The notes beneath the pieces were generated by a model. It did not search any database and was not told where the DNA came from. It saw nothing but the letters and a program-made list of their open reading frames with translations. From contig CAZKUR010000011.1 of the NCBI GenBank assembly GCA_964556005.1, positions 1-64,000 of the forward strand: a stretch of 64,000 nucleotides of DNA, given 5' to 3'. The translations under genes were made by a program, and so were the position numbers. This DNA comes from CAZKUR01 sp964556005 (GTDB lineage: Bacteria; Bacteroidota; Ignavibacteria; Ignavibacteriales; Ignavibacteriaceae). This document shows, piece by piece, positions 36,691 through 44,814 of the stretch (the stretch's first letter is position 1; each line of letters opens with the position of its first letter).

Positions 36691-37851
36691 TCAATTTAAA
36701 AAACTCTTCCCTTCCAGTTTATTGGAGATTGAAAAAAATTCTGCGACTGTTTTACCGACATCTGAAAAAGTATCGCGTACGCCTAAATTTATTCCCTCTC
36801 TATTTTTCCTGAAAAATAACAACGGTACATATTCCCTGCTGTGGTCCGTGCTTGGCGTTGTCGGATCATTACCGTGATCAGCCGTAATTATTAATGCATC
36901 TGATTCATCCATGGCCTCCAAAATTTTAGGAAGAAAATCGTCGAATTCTTTTAATGCATCTGCAAAACCTGCAGGTTTATTTCTATGGCCGTAATAAACA
37001 TCAAAGTCAACTAAGTTCGCAAATATAAATGAATTTATAACCGATGAAATATATTTATAAATTTTCTCGCAACCTTCAGCATTTGATTTTGTTTTATCTT
37101 GAACAGCTATTCCTTTATAGTTAAATAAATCATTAATTTTTCCTACTGCAATTGTTTTAATTCCGTTTTTATTTAAATAATCCAAAATAGTATCCGACGG
37201 AGGATCGAGCGAAAAATCTTTACGGCTTGTTGTTCTTGTAAAATTACCGGGTTCACCGATGAAAGGCCTTGCAATTACTCTCCCAATATTTAACGGTGGT
37301 ACTAAAACCAGTTCTCTTGTAATTCTGCATATCCTGTATAATTCTTCAAGCGGAATAACCTCTTCGTGTGCTGCTATTTGAAAAACAGAATCGGCAGAAG
37401 TATAAACAATCGGGAACTTAGTACGGATATGTTCTTCACCTAATTCTTTTATGATTTCAGTGCCGGAAGCAGCTTTATTTCCAAGATAGCCTTTACATCC
37501 TGTGAGTTTTAAAAATTTTTCCATTATCTCAAAAGTAAATCCATCCGGGAAATAAGAAAAATTTTTTGCAACATATAAACCTCCTAATTCCCAATGCCCT
37601 GTTGTGGAATCTTTTCCTTTGGATCTTTCTTTCAACTTGCCGAATGAAGCAAGCGGATTTTTAACTGGCTGTATACCACTAATGTTTTCGATGTTACCGG
37701 TTCCTAATTTTTGAAGGTTAGGTAATTCCAACCCGTTAACTGCAATTGCTATATTGGCAAGCGTATTACTTCCCTCATCTCCATAATTTCCGGCGTCGGG
37801 CATCTCTCCGATTCCCACACCATCTAATACGATAACAATAAAATTATTCAC
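36691..37851 (-). CDS. deoB: Phosphopentomutase
   Basis: The 386-residue enzyme interconverts (deoxy)ribose-1-phosphate and (deoxy)ribose-5-phosphate in nucleoside breakdown and salvage. It belongs to the alkaline phosphatase superfamily with two manganese ions. Visible sites are VLDGVGIGEMPDAG at the N-terminus, the phospho-threonine region GKDSTTGHWE near residue 90, and the metal motifs ITADHGNDPTTPSTDHSRE near residue 330. Length is normal. The next gene downstream is a microcompartment vertex protein, an unusual partner discussed in the findings. Confidence 0.95.
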   Translation of the reverse strand: MNNFIVIVLDGVGIGEMPDAGNYGDEGSNTLANIAIAVNGLELPNLQKLGTGNIENISGIQPVKNPLASFGKLKERSKGKDSTTGHWELGGLYVAKNFSYFPDGFTFEIMEKFLKLTGCKGYLGNKAASGTEIIKELGEEHIRTKFPIVYTSADSVFQIAAHEEVIPLEELYRICRITRELVLVPPLNIGRVIARPFIGEPGNFTRTTSRKDFSLDPPSDTILDYLNKNGIKTIAVGKINDLFNYKGIAVQDKTKSNAEGCEKIYKYISSVINSFIFANLVDFDVYYGHRNKPAGFADALKEFDDFLPKILEAMDESDALIITADHGNDPTTPSTDHSREYVPLLFFRKNREGINLGVRDTFSDVGKTVAEFFSISNKLEGKSFLN

Positions 37852-38049
37852 GATAAAATGATTTCAGCTTATTAATTAAATGGTTATTAGTTTACTTTCC
37901 CGGAAATATCTATGCTTGCAAGTCATAGCTTGTTCCTACGGGCGTCCATATCATAACCGGATTTGCTTCAAAAAAAATCTCCAAATATTTATATCACGGA
38001 ATTGTCCGTAACAACCGGAGTCGTGTATAGTTATATATAGAACAGAAAA

Positions 38050-39927
38050 TTAGTTAACATTTCTTACGGAATTGCCTCCTTTATCAATTGCTTTCTGCAA
38101 AGCTAAGTCAGCATTATAAATTAATTCATCGGCATCTATATTATTAGCAGCAGCCGCAACGCCAATTGAAACCGTATAAGTCGATTGCTTTGAAACAACT
38201 GCAATCGGCTGCCGTGCTATTTTCACTCTTAATTTTTCCGCCCATAAGTAGACATCTTTCGCTGAATTATTGAAAAAGAAAACTCCGAAAGTTTTTTCCC
38301 CGATTCTCCCAAAAATATTTAACTGAGTCATTTCGTTGGATATGATTTCAGTAACGGCAGCCAATACTTTCGGCAGCGGGTCGCCTTCAAAAAGAGATTC
38401 CTGTTCTAAAAAATCGTCGATCCTAATTAAAGCAAGCGCACCTTTTGCTTTTAAATTATTGATTTTTATTAAATCCGAATTCAGTCTCTCTTTGAAAGAT
38501 TCGGTATTAAGTATCCGGGTTTCAAGATCATATGCTATAAAGTTTTTTAATAGATTATGAGAAGAAAATGAATAAATTATAAACGCTATAATATTATTTG
38601 CGCTTTTCAGGAATTGAATGTCGGAATTCGTATAGGCATTTTTCTTCAAGCTTTCAAAGCAGAGTACGCCGTAATTTTGCTTGTCATAAATAACCGGCAC
38701 AGCCAAAAATGATCCGTCGAAGCTTAAATCTTCCGATTTGCTAAATCTTTTAAATCCTTCACCGGATGTTTCATCGATTCTAACCGGTATGCCGGTAACA
38801 ATGGATTTTCCTACCAGGGTTCCGTTTATCTCAACATCAAGATCTTCTCCAATATATTTCAGCGAAGTATTATTTACTACTTTTAAAGTTTTAAATATTT
38901 TGCTCACCGGTTCGAAATAAACGAATGAAAATACATCCCATTGAAGAAAATATCCGGCTGCTTTTAAAAGCGAATCTACCAAATCCTCTTCCGTTTCAAT
39001 TTTATTTCCGGGAGGAATTAAATTCAATATTCCGTTCAATCTTTTTTGCGCAATAGTATCGGAATGTTTTTCTTCAAAAATTGCAATAATCATTGTAATG
39101 ACACGGACAAATCTTCCAAGGGCATAAATGGTTTCAATCCCGAAAGCATCAACTTCTTTGGAATCAACTGTTATAACTGCGATTAATTGTTTGTCATAGA
39201 ATAAAGGAACTCCCACAAAGCTTTTAAGTCCCTGAGGAGAAGAATAATACCTGATTACATCGGATTCTGCTGCAGCGGAAATATCCGTTAATAATTCCGG
39301 TTCGCCTCTTTCAACAATTTTGCTTATAATGTCATCTTCAAGATCGAATTTTTTCTTTGTGATATCTTTAGAATTGGAAACAAACTTTTCAATTGTAAAT
39401 TTATCTTTACTTCTATTATACCAGAAGAAAATTGCAGAATGTGCGTTGTATGCTTCTTTTATCACGGTAAGCATTTTTTCTACTACAAAAGTAAACTGGC
39501 CGTCATGCCCCAATTCCGATGGTGCGGTCTCATTAACAATTTCTTCAAATTTTTCTTTTAAATCAGGCGGCTTTAATGTGGTTCTTGGTTCACGGAAAAC
39601 CGGGCTGTAATCTTCTGATGTTATTACATCCGGTGATTTGTTTGAAGAGATTATTTTGAAGGAACTGTCCTCTTCTGCGGCGGGCGCACTTGGACTTCTT
39701 CTTTCAAGTTCTCTTTCGTCAAATTCGGATACCAAATCGGATTTAAATTTTAACGAATCCCTAAGAAAAATTATAAATGCGACGTAAATAATAATCAGCG
39801 CAATTGTAATTATACGGACTGTCAAATCTTCCGAAATAAATAATACCGCGGCAAGTACAGGGACGAGCAGAAAAATTAATATCCTTTTTCTTTGCTTTCG
39901 GTTAATCATGAAGTTATTAATTTTCAT
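38050..39927 (-). CDS. Membrane sensor with GAF domains and degenerate GGDEF domain
   Basis: The 625-residue protein has two N-terminal membrane helices (ILIFLLVPVLAAVLF, IITIALIIIYVAFII) and an acidic linker. Two GAF-type sensory regions (about 150-300 and 320-460) each carry a GVPLFYDKQLIAV-like strand pair. The C-terminal GGDEF-fold domain (about 470-625) has a signature site that reads GRIGEKTFGVF instead of R-GGDEF, so diguanylate cyclase activity is not expected. It could bind c-di-GMP or GTP, or act as a protein-interaction module. It stands alone between deoB and engB. Confidence 0.82.
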   Translation of the reverse strand: MKINNFMINRKQRKRILIFLLVPVLAAVLFISEDLTVRIITIALIIIYVAFIIFLRDSLKFKSDLVSEFDERELERRSPSAPAAEEDSSFKIISSNKSPDVITSEDYSPVFREPRTTLKPPDLKEKFEEIVNETAPSELGHDGQFTFVVEKMLTVIKEAYNAHSAIFFWYNRSKDKFTIEKFVSNSKDITKKKFDLEDDIISKIVERGEPELLTDISAAAESDVIRYYSSPQGLKSFVGVPLFYDKQLIAVITVDSKEVDAFGIETIYALGRFVRVITMIIAIFEEKHSDTIAQKRLNGILNLIPPGNKIETEEDLVDSLLKAAGYFLQWDVFSFVYFEPVSKIFKTLKVVNNTSLKYIGEDLDVEINGTLVGKSIVTGIPVRIDETSGEGFKRFSKSEDLSFDGSFLAVPVIYDKQNYGVLCFESLKKNAYTNSDIQFLKSANNIIAFIIYSFSSHNLLKNFIAYDLETRILNTESFKERLNSDLIKINNLKAKGALALIRIDDFLEQESLFEGDPLPKVLAAVTEIISNEMTQLNIFGRIGEKTFGVFFFNNSAKDVYLWAEKLRVKIARQPIAVVSKQSTYTVSIGVAAAANNIDADELIYNADLALQKAIDKGGNSVRNVN

Positions 39928-40036
39928 GTGCTTATACCGGGATGTAATTTTATCCGTAAAATAAATGGAATGCTTATTTGATTACAAAATTAAAGAAATA
40001 TAAACCTGAATAAAAGAAATAAGTTAATTTGTGATT

Positions 40037-40624
40037 TTATTTTCCTACGTGTTTTGAAAGAATTTTAAGCATATCTTTTTTTCCAAACTGTGTCACTGCC
40101 GAATAGATAAATAAATTTTCCTTATGAATTAGCCCGGGAATTTCATCTATAATATTTTTCTTTGCAGAATGGATTTCGGATTGATTCAATTTATCGGATT
40201 TTGTTAATACCACTATATAAGAAATTCCGGTTCTAAGCATAAATTTACTTAGCATCAAGTCAAGTTCAGCCGGCTTATGCCTTCCGTCGATAAAGTGTAA
40301 AGAAAGAATAATGTTTTTAGATTTTTGCAGATAATCCTCAATCAGTTTACCCCATAATTCTCTCTCCTTCTTGCTTGCCTTTGCATAACCGAAGCCCGGC
40401 AGGTCAACAAAATAAAATTTATTATCGATTAAATAATAGTTGATTGACCTTGTTTTCCCGGGTGTTGAACTCGTTTTAGCTAAATTTTTCCGGTTAAGAA
40501 TTGAATTAATAAACGACGATTTACCGACATTCGATCTTCCGCAGAGAATAATTTCAGGTATATTATCTTTCGGCAGATCATCTAACTTAAAAACCGATTT
40601 TATAAAGCGGGCTTCATTAAACAT
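40037..40624 (-). CDS. engB: Ribosome biogenesis GTPase YsxC/EngB
   Basis: The 195-residue GTPase is needed for late assembly of the large ribosomal subunit. G-motifs are visible: GRSNVGKSS (G1), STPGKTRSIN (G2), DLPGFGYA (G3), TKSDK (G4). The sequence ILCGRSNVGKS sits near residue 26, as in other EngB proteins, which supports the start at 40624. That start lies two bases after the T tract of the ribosomal operon terminator, there is no Shine-Dalgarno site, and no room for a promoter between the terminator and the ATG. Expression may depend on read-through or on a promoter inside the rplQ end. Confidence 0.93.
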   Translation of the reverse strand: MFNEARFIKSVFKLDDLPKDNIPEIILCGRSNVGKSSFINSILNRKNLAKTSSTPGKTRSINYYLIDNKFYFVDLPGFGYAKASKKERELWGKLIEDYLQKSKNIILSLHFIDGRHKPAELDLMLSKFMLRTGISYIVVLTKSDKLNQSEIHSAKKNIIDEIPGLIHKENLFIYSAVTQFGKKDMLKILSKHVGK

Positions 40625-40625
40625 A

Positions 40626-40662
40626 AAATAAAAAAGAGTAACCGGAATTCACCGGTTACTCT
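40626..40662 (-). terminator. Terminator after rplQ, in front of engB
   Basis: On the minus strand AGAGTAACCGG (40652-40662 side) pairs perfectly with CCGGTTACTCT (40635-40645 side) around a six-base loop and is followed by a T-rich run to 40626. It closes the long ribosomal protein transcript. Confidence 0.92.
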
Positions 40663-40683
40663 TCAATTGTAAAAAAATTATTA

Positions 40684-41175
40684 TTATTTTTTAGCTTCGG
40701 TTTCTTCTGCGGCTACCGATTCAGTTTCCGCTGCTTTTTCTTCCTTAGCTTTTTGTTTTTCTTTAACTTTGGTTTCTCGTTTTTCTTTTTGTTCTTCGGC
40801 CTTGGCATTGGAAGCGGCATTGTAGTCAACCAATTCTATAATAGACATATCTGCGCCGTCTCCCATACGGCTCCCGAGCTTTATCACTCTTGAATACCCG
40901 CCCGGCCTGTCGCCGATTTTAGGAATAATTTCGCTGAAGAGTTCTTTTACAACTTCTTTATCTTTAATGACTTCCATTACCTGGCGTTTTGAATGTAGGT
41001 CGCCTTTTCTTGCTTTAGTAATAAGTTTCTCGATGTAAGAACGGGTTTCTTTTGCTTTTGCAGTTGTAGTTCTTATTCTTTTATGTTTAAGCAGAGAAGT
41101 AGAAAGTGCTCTAAGCAATGCAGCCCGATGACTTTCCGTTCTTTTTAGTTTTCTGCCTTTTACTCTATGTCTCAT
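40684..41175 (-). CDS. rplQ: 50S ribosomal protein L17
   Basis: The L17 core (about residues 1-118) is complete, with the standard opening MRHRVKGRKLKRTESHRAAL and IPKIGDRPGGYSRVIKLGSR. About 45 further residues form a Lys/Glu/Ala-rich tail (KEKRETKVKEKQKAKEEK) that most L17 proteins lack. It is the last gene of the ribosomal transcript, 23 bases behind rpoA, and is followed by a strong terminator. Confidence 0.95.
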   Translation of the reverse strand: MRHRVKGRKLKRTESHRAALLRALSTSLLKHKRIRTTTAKAKETRSYIEKLITKARKGDLHSKRQVMEVIKDKEVVKELFSEIIPKIGDRPGGYSRVIKLGSRMGDGADMSIIELVDYNAASNAKAEEQKEKRETKVKEKQKAKEEKAAETESVAAEETEAKK

Positions 41176-41198
41176 GATTAAGCCTTTAATCCAATATA

Positions 41199-42194
41199 TT
41201 AAGGTGTTTCGGTTTCTTCTTTTAGGTATTTATCTACATCCATTCCGAATTCCAATCCTAAAGTTTCCACTATTTCCATTAATTCGGCTAAGGATTTCCT
41301 TCCGAAATTTCTAAACTTCAGCATTTCGGATTCATCTCTTCTTACCAGCTCTGCCAAATTTTTGATGTTAGCTGCTTTCAAGCAATTATGAGATCTAACA
41401 CTTAGTTCAAGGTCGTCAACAGACGTCAATAAAATTTTTCTGATTCTTTCATGTTCGCTGTCTTTTTGACTAACGGTTTGTTCTTCTTCCTGTTCGATAT
41501 CAAAATTAATAAATAACTGCACATGATCGCGAAGAATTTTTGCAGCCTGGGTAAGCGCATCATCAGGGGTAATCGAACCGTCGGTCGTTAATTCAAGTGA
41601 AAGCTTTTCATAATCATTCCTATCACCGATACGAACGTTTTCAACATCAAATTTTACATTTCTAATTGGAGTGAAAATTGCATCGATAGGGATTACTCCG
41701 ATTGTATAATCCGGGGAAACATTCAGAGAAGAAGGTACATAGCCGGTTCCTCTTCCAAGCCTGATTTCAACGTCGAATTTTGCATCTTTATTTAATGTGG
41801 CTATATGCAGCTCAGGGTTTAGGATTTCAATTTCGGTACTGTTCTTTTGAATATCCGATGCAGTCCATTCTCCTTCGCCATTAAATGAAATATCTATTTT
41901 ATTGGGTTTTTTAGAAAGCAATTTCATTCTTACCTGCTTCAGGTTAAGAATTATTTCAGAAACGTCTTCAACAACTCCTTCGATAGTGGTAAATTCATGA
42001 AGTACACCGCTGAATTTTACGGATGTAATCGCTGCCCCGGGCAGAGAAGATAAGAGTACACGCCTCAATGAATTTCCAAGGGTTACACCGTAACCTCTTT
42101 CCAGGGGTTGAAGACTAAATCTTCCAAATGTATTTGTATAAGTCGACTCGTCAAGTACTAAATTTTCGGGCATCTTTAGATATGAAACACTCAT
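41199..42194 (-). CDS. rpoA: RNA polymerase alpha subunit
   Basis: The 331-residue subunit has the dimerisation domain (LEPLERGYGVTLGNSLRRVLL-like motif near residue 32) that nucleates polymerase assembly. A flexible acidic linker and the C-terminal domain (LSVRSHNCLKAANI, FRNFGRKSLAEL) follow; the latter contacts upstream promoter DNA and activators. Length and position between rpsD and rplQ are standard. Confidence 0.97.
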   Translation of the reverse strand: MSVSYLKMPENLVLDESTYTNTFGRFSLQPLERGYGVTLGNSLRRVLLSSLPGAAITSVKFSGVLHEFTTIEGVVEDVSEIILNLKQVRMKLLSKKPNKIDISFNGEGEWTASDIQKNSTEIEILNPELHIATLNKDAKFDVEIRLGRGTGYVPSSLNVSPDYTIGVIPIDAIFTPIRNVKFDVENVRIGDRNDYEKLSLELTTDGSITPDDALTQAAKILRDHVQLFINFDIEQEEEQTVSQKDSEHERIRKILLTSVDDLELSVRSHNCLKAANIKNLAELVRRDESEMLKFRNFGRKSLAELMEIVETLGLEFGMDVDKYLKEETETP

Positions 42195-42232
42195 TTAAGT
42201 ATCCTCTAAGGTTTAGTTATAATTAAAATTAA

Positions 42233-42859
42233 TTATTTCGAATAAAGCTCAACCACCAATTGTTCATTGGCGTTTAGAGGAACATCAGTTCTTTCCGGGA
42301 TCTGGACAAACGTTCCGGAGAGAGAGGCTTTATCCACCGTTAGCCAGGTGTATTGATTGTCGCGAATTTTTCTAAGAGAGTTATGAATAAGATCGAGCTT
42401 TTTACTTTTCTCTTTAATTTTTATTATATCGCCTGCAGATAAAATATACGATGGAATATCCACATTTCTATCATTAACAACTATATGCCTGTGCCTTATA
42501 ATCTGCCTGGCTTGTTTTCTTGATGAAGCAAATCCCAGTCTGTACACGACTGTATCGAGACGGCTTTCCAATAATTTAACAAGGTTGTCGCCTGTTATTC
42601 CTTTTTGTTTATTGGCTTTATCAAAATAATTTCTGAACTGGGTTTCCAGCAAACCATAAAATCTTTTGATTTTTTGTTTTTCTCTAAGCTGGACTCCATA
42701 TTCCGAAACTTTCGATCTTCTCGAAAGCCCATGCTGGCCGGGGGGATAATTCCTAACCTCGACAGGGCATTTCTCAGTAAAACATTTTGATCCTTTTAAA
42801 AACAGCTTTTGTCGTTCTCTTCTGCATAATTTACAAACTGATTCAGTGTATCTTGCCAT
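42233..42859 (-). CDS. rpsD: 30S ribosomal protein S4
   Basis: The 208-residue protein nucleates small-subunit assembly. It is the zinc-binding variant: Cys9, Cys12, Cys26 and Cys31 are present in SVCKLC and KCFTEKC. The S4 RNA-binding domain follows (SRLDTVVYRLGFASSRKQAR). Position between rpsK and rpoA is standard. Confidence 0.97.
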   Translation of the reverse strand: MARYTESVCKLCRRERQKLFLKGSKCFTEKCPVEVRNYPPGQHGLSRRSKVSEYGVQLREKQKIKRFYGLLETQFRNYFDKANKQKGITGDNLVKLLESRLDTVVYRLGFASSRKQARQIIRHRHIVVNDRNVDIPSYILSAGDIIKIKEKSKKLDLIHNSLRKIRDNQYTWLTVDKASLSGTFVQIPERTDVPLNANEQLVVELYSK

Positions 42860-42880
42860 TAAGTTTTTCTCCGATATAAA

Positions 42881-43267
42881 TTAAACTCTTCTTTTCTTTG
42901 GCGGCCGGCAGCCGTTATGCGGAATTGGAGTTACATCTTTTATTGAACTAACTTCCAAACCGGCAGTATGCAAAGCTCTTATTGCAGCTTCTCTTCCCGA
43001 GCCCGGGCCTTTAACTAAAACTTCGACTTTCCTCAATCCAAGATCATAGGCTTCTTTAGCAGCAGCTTCTGCAGATGTTTGTGCGGCATAAGGTGTATTT
43101 TTCCTCGAGCCTTTGAACCCGTTTTTACCGGCAGAAGACCACGTGATTGTATTTCCATAAATGTCGGTTAATGTTACTACAACATTATTGAATGTCGCTT
43201 TAATGTGTGCAACACCGTTTGCATCAACGACCGATTTTTTCTTTGCTTTTTTTGCAACTTTAGCCAA
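42881..43267 (-). CDS. rpsK: 30S ribosomal protein S11
   Basis: The 128-residue protein helps shape the mRNA channel platform. Family motifs are AHIKATFNNVVVTLTD, GFKGSRKNTPYAAQ and the basic C-terminus HNGCRPPKKRR. It follows rpsM by 27 bases. Confidence 0.97.
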   Translation of the reverse strand: MAKVAKKAKKKSVVDANGVAHIKATFNNVVVTLTDIYGNTITWSSAGKNGFKGSRKNTPYAAQTSAEAAAKEAYDLGLRKVEVLVKGPGSGREAAIRALHTAGLEVSSIKDVTPIPHNGCRPPKKRRV

Positions 43268-43294
43268 ATCAAATTCCTCCGATATTACAATTTG

Positions 43295-43678
43295 TTACTT
43301 CTTAGTCGGTGCTTTCTTTTTACCGGCTACGGTTTTTCTTTTACCTTTTCTTGTACGCGAATTAGTTCTCGTCCTTTGCCCGCGCGCCGGCAAACTTTTT
43401 CTATGACGAATTCCGCGGTACGATCCGATGTCCATCAAACGTTTTATATTCTGCTGTACTTCGGTTCTAAGCGCACCTTCAACTTTATATTCGGAAGTTA
43501 TAACGGCACGAATTTGTGCAACCTCTTCATCGTTCAAGTCGGCTATTTTTTTTGCGGGATCAACTTTAGCTTTTTCACAAATATCAGCAGATATAGTTTT
43601 GCCGATACCAAAGATATACTGCAAACCAAACAGTACCCTTTTATTCTTGGGTAAATCAACTCCTGCTATACGGGCCAA
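43295..43678 (-). CDS. rpsM: 30S ribosomal protein S13
   Basis: The 127-residue protein sits in the head of the small subunit and contacts the P-site tRNA. It opens ARIAGVDLPKNKRV and has the helix-two-turn-helix region and the tail GIRHRKSLPARGQRTRTN. The lysine-rich end (KRKTVAGKKKAPTKK) is normal for the group. It follows rpmJ. Confidence 0.97.
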   Translation of the reverse strand: MARIAGVDLPKNKRVLFGLQYIFGIGKTISADICEKAKVDPAKKIADLNDEEVAQIRAVITSEYKVEGALRTEVQQNIKRLMDIGSYRGIRHRKSLPARGQRTRTNSRTRKGKRKTVAGKKKAPTKK

Positions 43679-43701
43679 TGAAAAACTCCTTTTCTAATTT
43701 A

Positions 43702-43815
43702 TTAACCTTGACGTTGTTTATGCTTTGGATTTTTACAAATAACTCTAACAACGCCTTTACGCTTAATTATTTTACAATTGTCGCAAATCTTTTTTACGGA
43801 TGCTCTAACTTTCAT
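43702..43815 (-). CDS. rpmJ: 50S ribosomal protein L36
   Basis: A 37-residue protein read from the minus strand between infA and rpsM, opening MKVRASVKKICDNC and ending NPKHKQRQG. Cys11, Cys14, Cys27 and His32 form the zinc ribbon, so this is the zinc-containing paralogue. Its place between infA and rpsM is the standard one. Confidence 0.97.
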   Translation of the reverse strand: MKVRASVKKICDNCKIIKRKGVVRVICKNPKHKQRQG

Positions 43816-43827
43816 AAAAAACTCCGT

Positions 43828-44046
43828 TTATTTATACCTGTAAGTAATTCTTCCTTTTGAAAGATCATAAGGAGAAAGTTCAACCGAAACCTTATCTCCT
43901 ACTAAAATTTTAATAAAATGCATTCTCATTTTTCCTGAAATATGAGCAAGGATTTCATGACCGTTATCCAATTTCACTTTAAAGTGAGCATTAGGTAATG
44001 TATCCGTTACAACTCCATCAACTTTTATTGGACCTTGTTTAGCCAT
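43828..44046 (-). CDS. infA: Translation initiation factor IF-1
   Basis: The 72-residue OB-fold (S1-like) protein blocks the A site during initiation. Motifs are GVVTDTLPNAHFKVKL, LAHISGKMRM and LSPYDLSKGRITYR. The ATG begins immediately after the map stop codon with no spacer, so translation is coupled. Confidence 0.97.
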   Translation of the reverse strand: MAKQGPIKVDGVVTDTLPNAHFKVKLDNGHEILAHISGKMRMHFIKILVGDKVSVELSPYDLSKGRITYRYK

Positions 44047-44808
44047 TCAGCAAATAGTTAATATTTCAGGTTTTCCGTCAGTAATCAAAATAGTATGCTC
44101 AAAATGTGCCGAGGGTAAACTATCGGATGTTATTACAGTCCATCCGTCAGTGGATGTATTAACATTAAATTTACCTAAGTTAACCATCGGTTCAATTGCC
44201 AGGGTCATACCTTTTTTTAATTTTGTACCAGTTCCTTTTTTTCCAAAATTAGGGATTGAAGGAGCTTCATGCAAATATTTTCCGACACCGTGACCGCACA
44301 AATCTCTTACAACCGAAAATCCGTTCGATTCAACGTGCGTCTGTACCGCTGAAGAAATATCGAAAAGTCTGTTATATTCTTTTGCTTGTTCAATTCCAAG
44401 CAGAAGAGACTCTTCGGTAACTTGCATTAATTTTTCCTTTTCGGGATTAATATTTCCAACCGCAACAGTTAGGGCAGCATCTCCGAAATAGCCGTTTTTT
44501 TCAACTCCGACATCGAGAGATATAATTTCACCATCTTTAAGAACTCTGTTTCCCGGTATCCCATGAACAACTTCTTCATCAATCGAAGTACAAATCGCTC
44601 CGGGAAAATCAACCGACCCGGCTTGAGAATAACCTTTAAAAGCCGCTATCGCATTATTACTTAATATATAATCTTCGGCAATCTTATCCAATTCAAGAGT
44701 TGTAATTCCAATTTTAACTTTACTCTTGAGCAACTGTAAAGTTTCCGCAACAATTCTACAACTCTCACGAATATAATCAATTTCCTTTTTAGACTTAATA
44801 TAAATCAC
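44047..44808 (-). CDS. map: Type I methionine aminopeptidase
   Basis: The 253-residue metallopeptidase removes the N-terminal methionine from nascent proteins. The five metal ligands are visible: Asp in SLDVGVEKNGY, Asp in FGDAALT, His in CGHGVGKYLHEAP, Glu in TLAIEPMV and Glu in AHFEHTILIT. It follows secY directly (six bases); adk, which lies between these genes in many bacteria, is missing here. Confidence 0.96.
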   Translation of the reverse strand: MIYIKSKKEIDYIRESCRIVAETLQLLKSKVKIGITTLELDKIAEDYILSNNAIAAFKGYSQAGSVDFPGAICTSIDEEVVHGIPGNRVLKDGEIISLDVGVEKNGYFGDAALTVAVGNINPEKEKLMQVTEESLLLGIEQAKEYNRLFDISSAVQTHVESNGFSVVRDLCGHGVGKYLHEAPSIPNFGKKGTGTKLKKGMTLAIEPMVNLGKFNVNTSTDGWTVITSDSLPSAHFEHTILITDGKPEILTIC

Positions 44809-44814
44809 TTAAAC

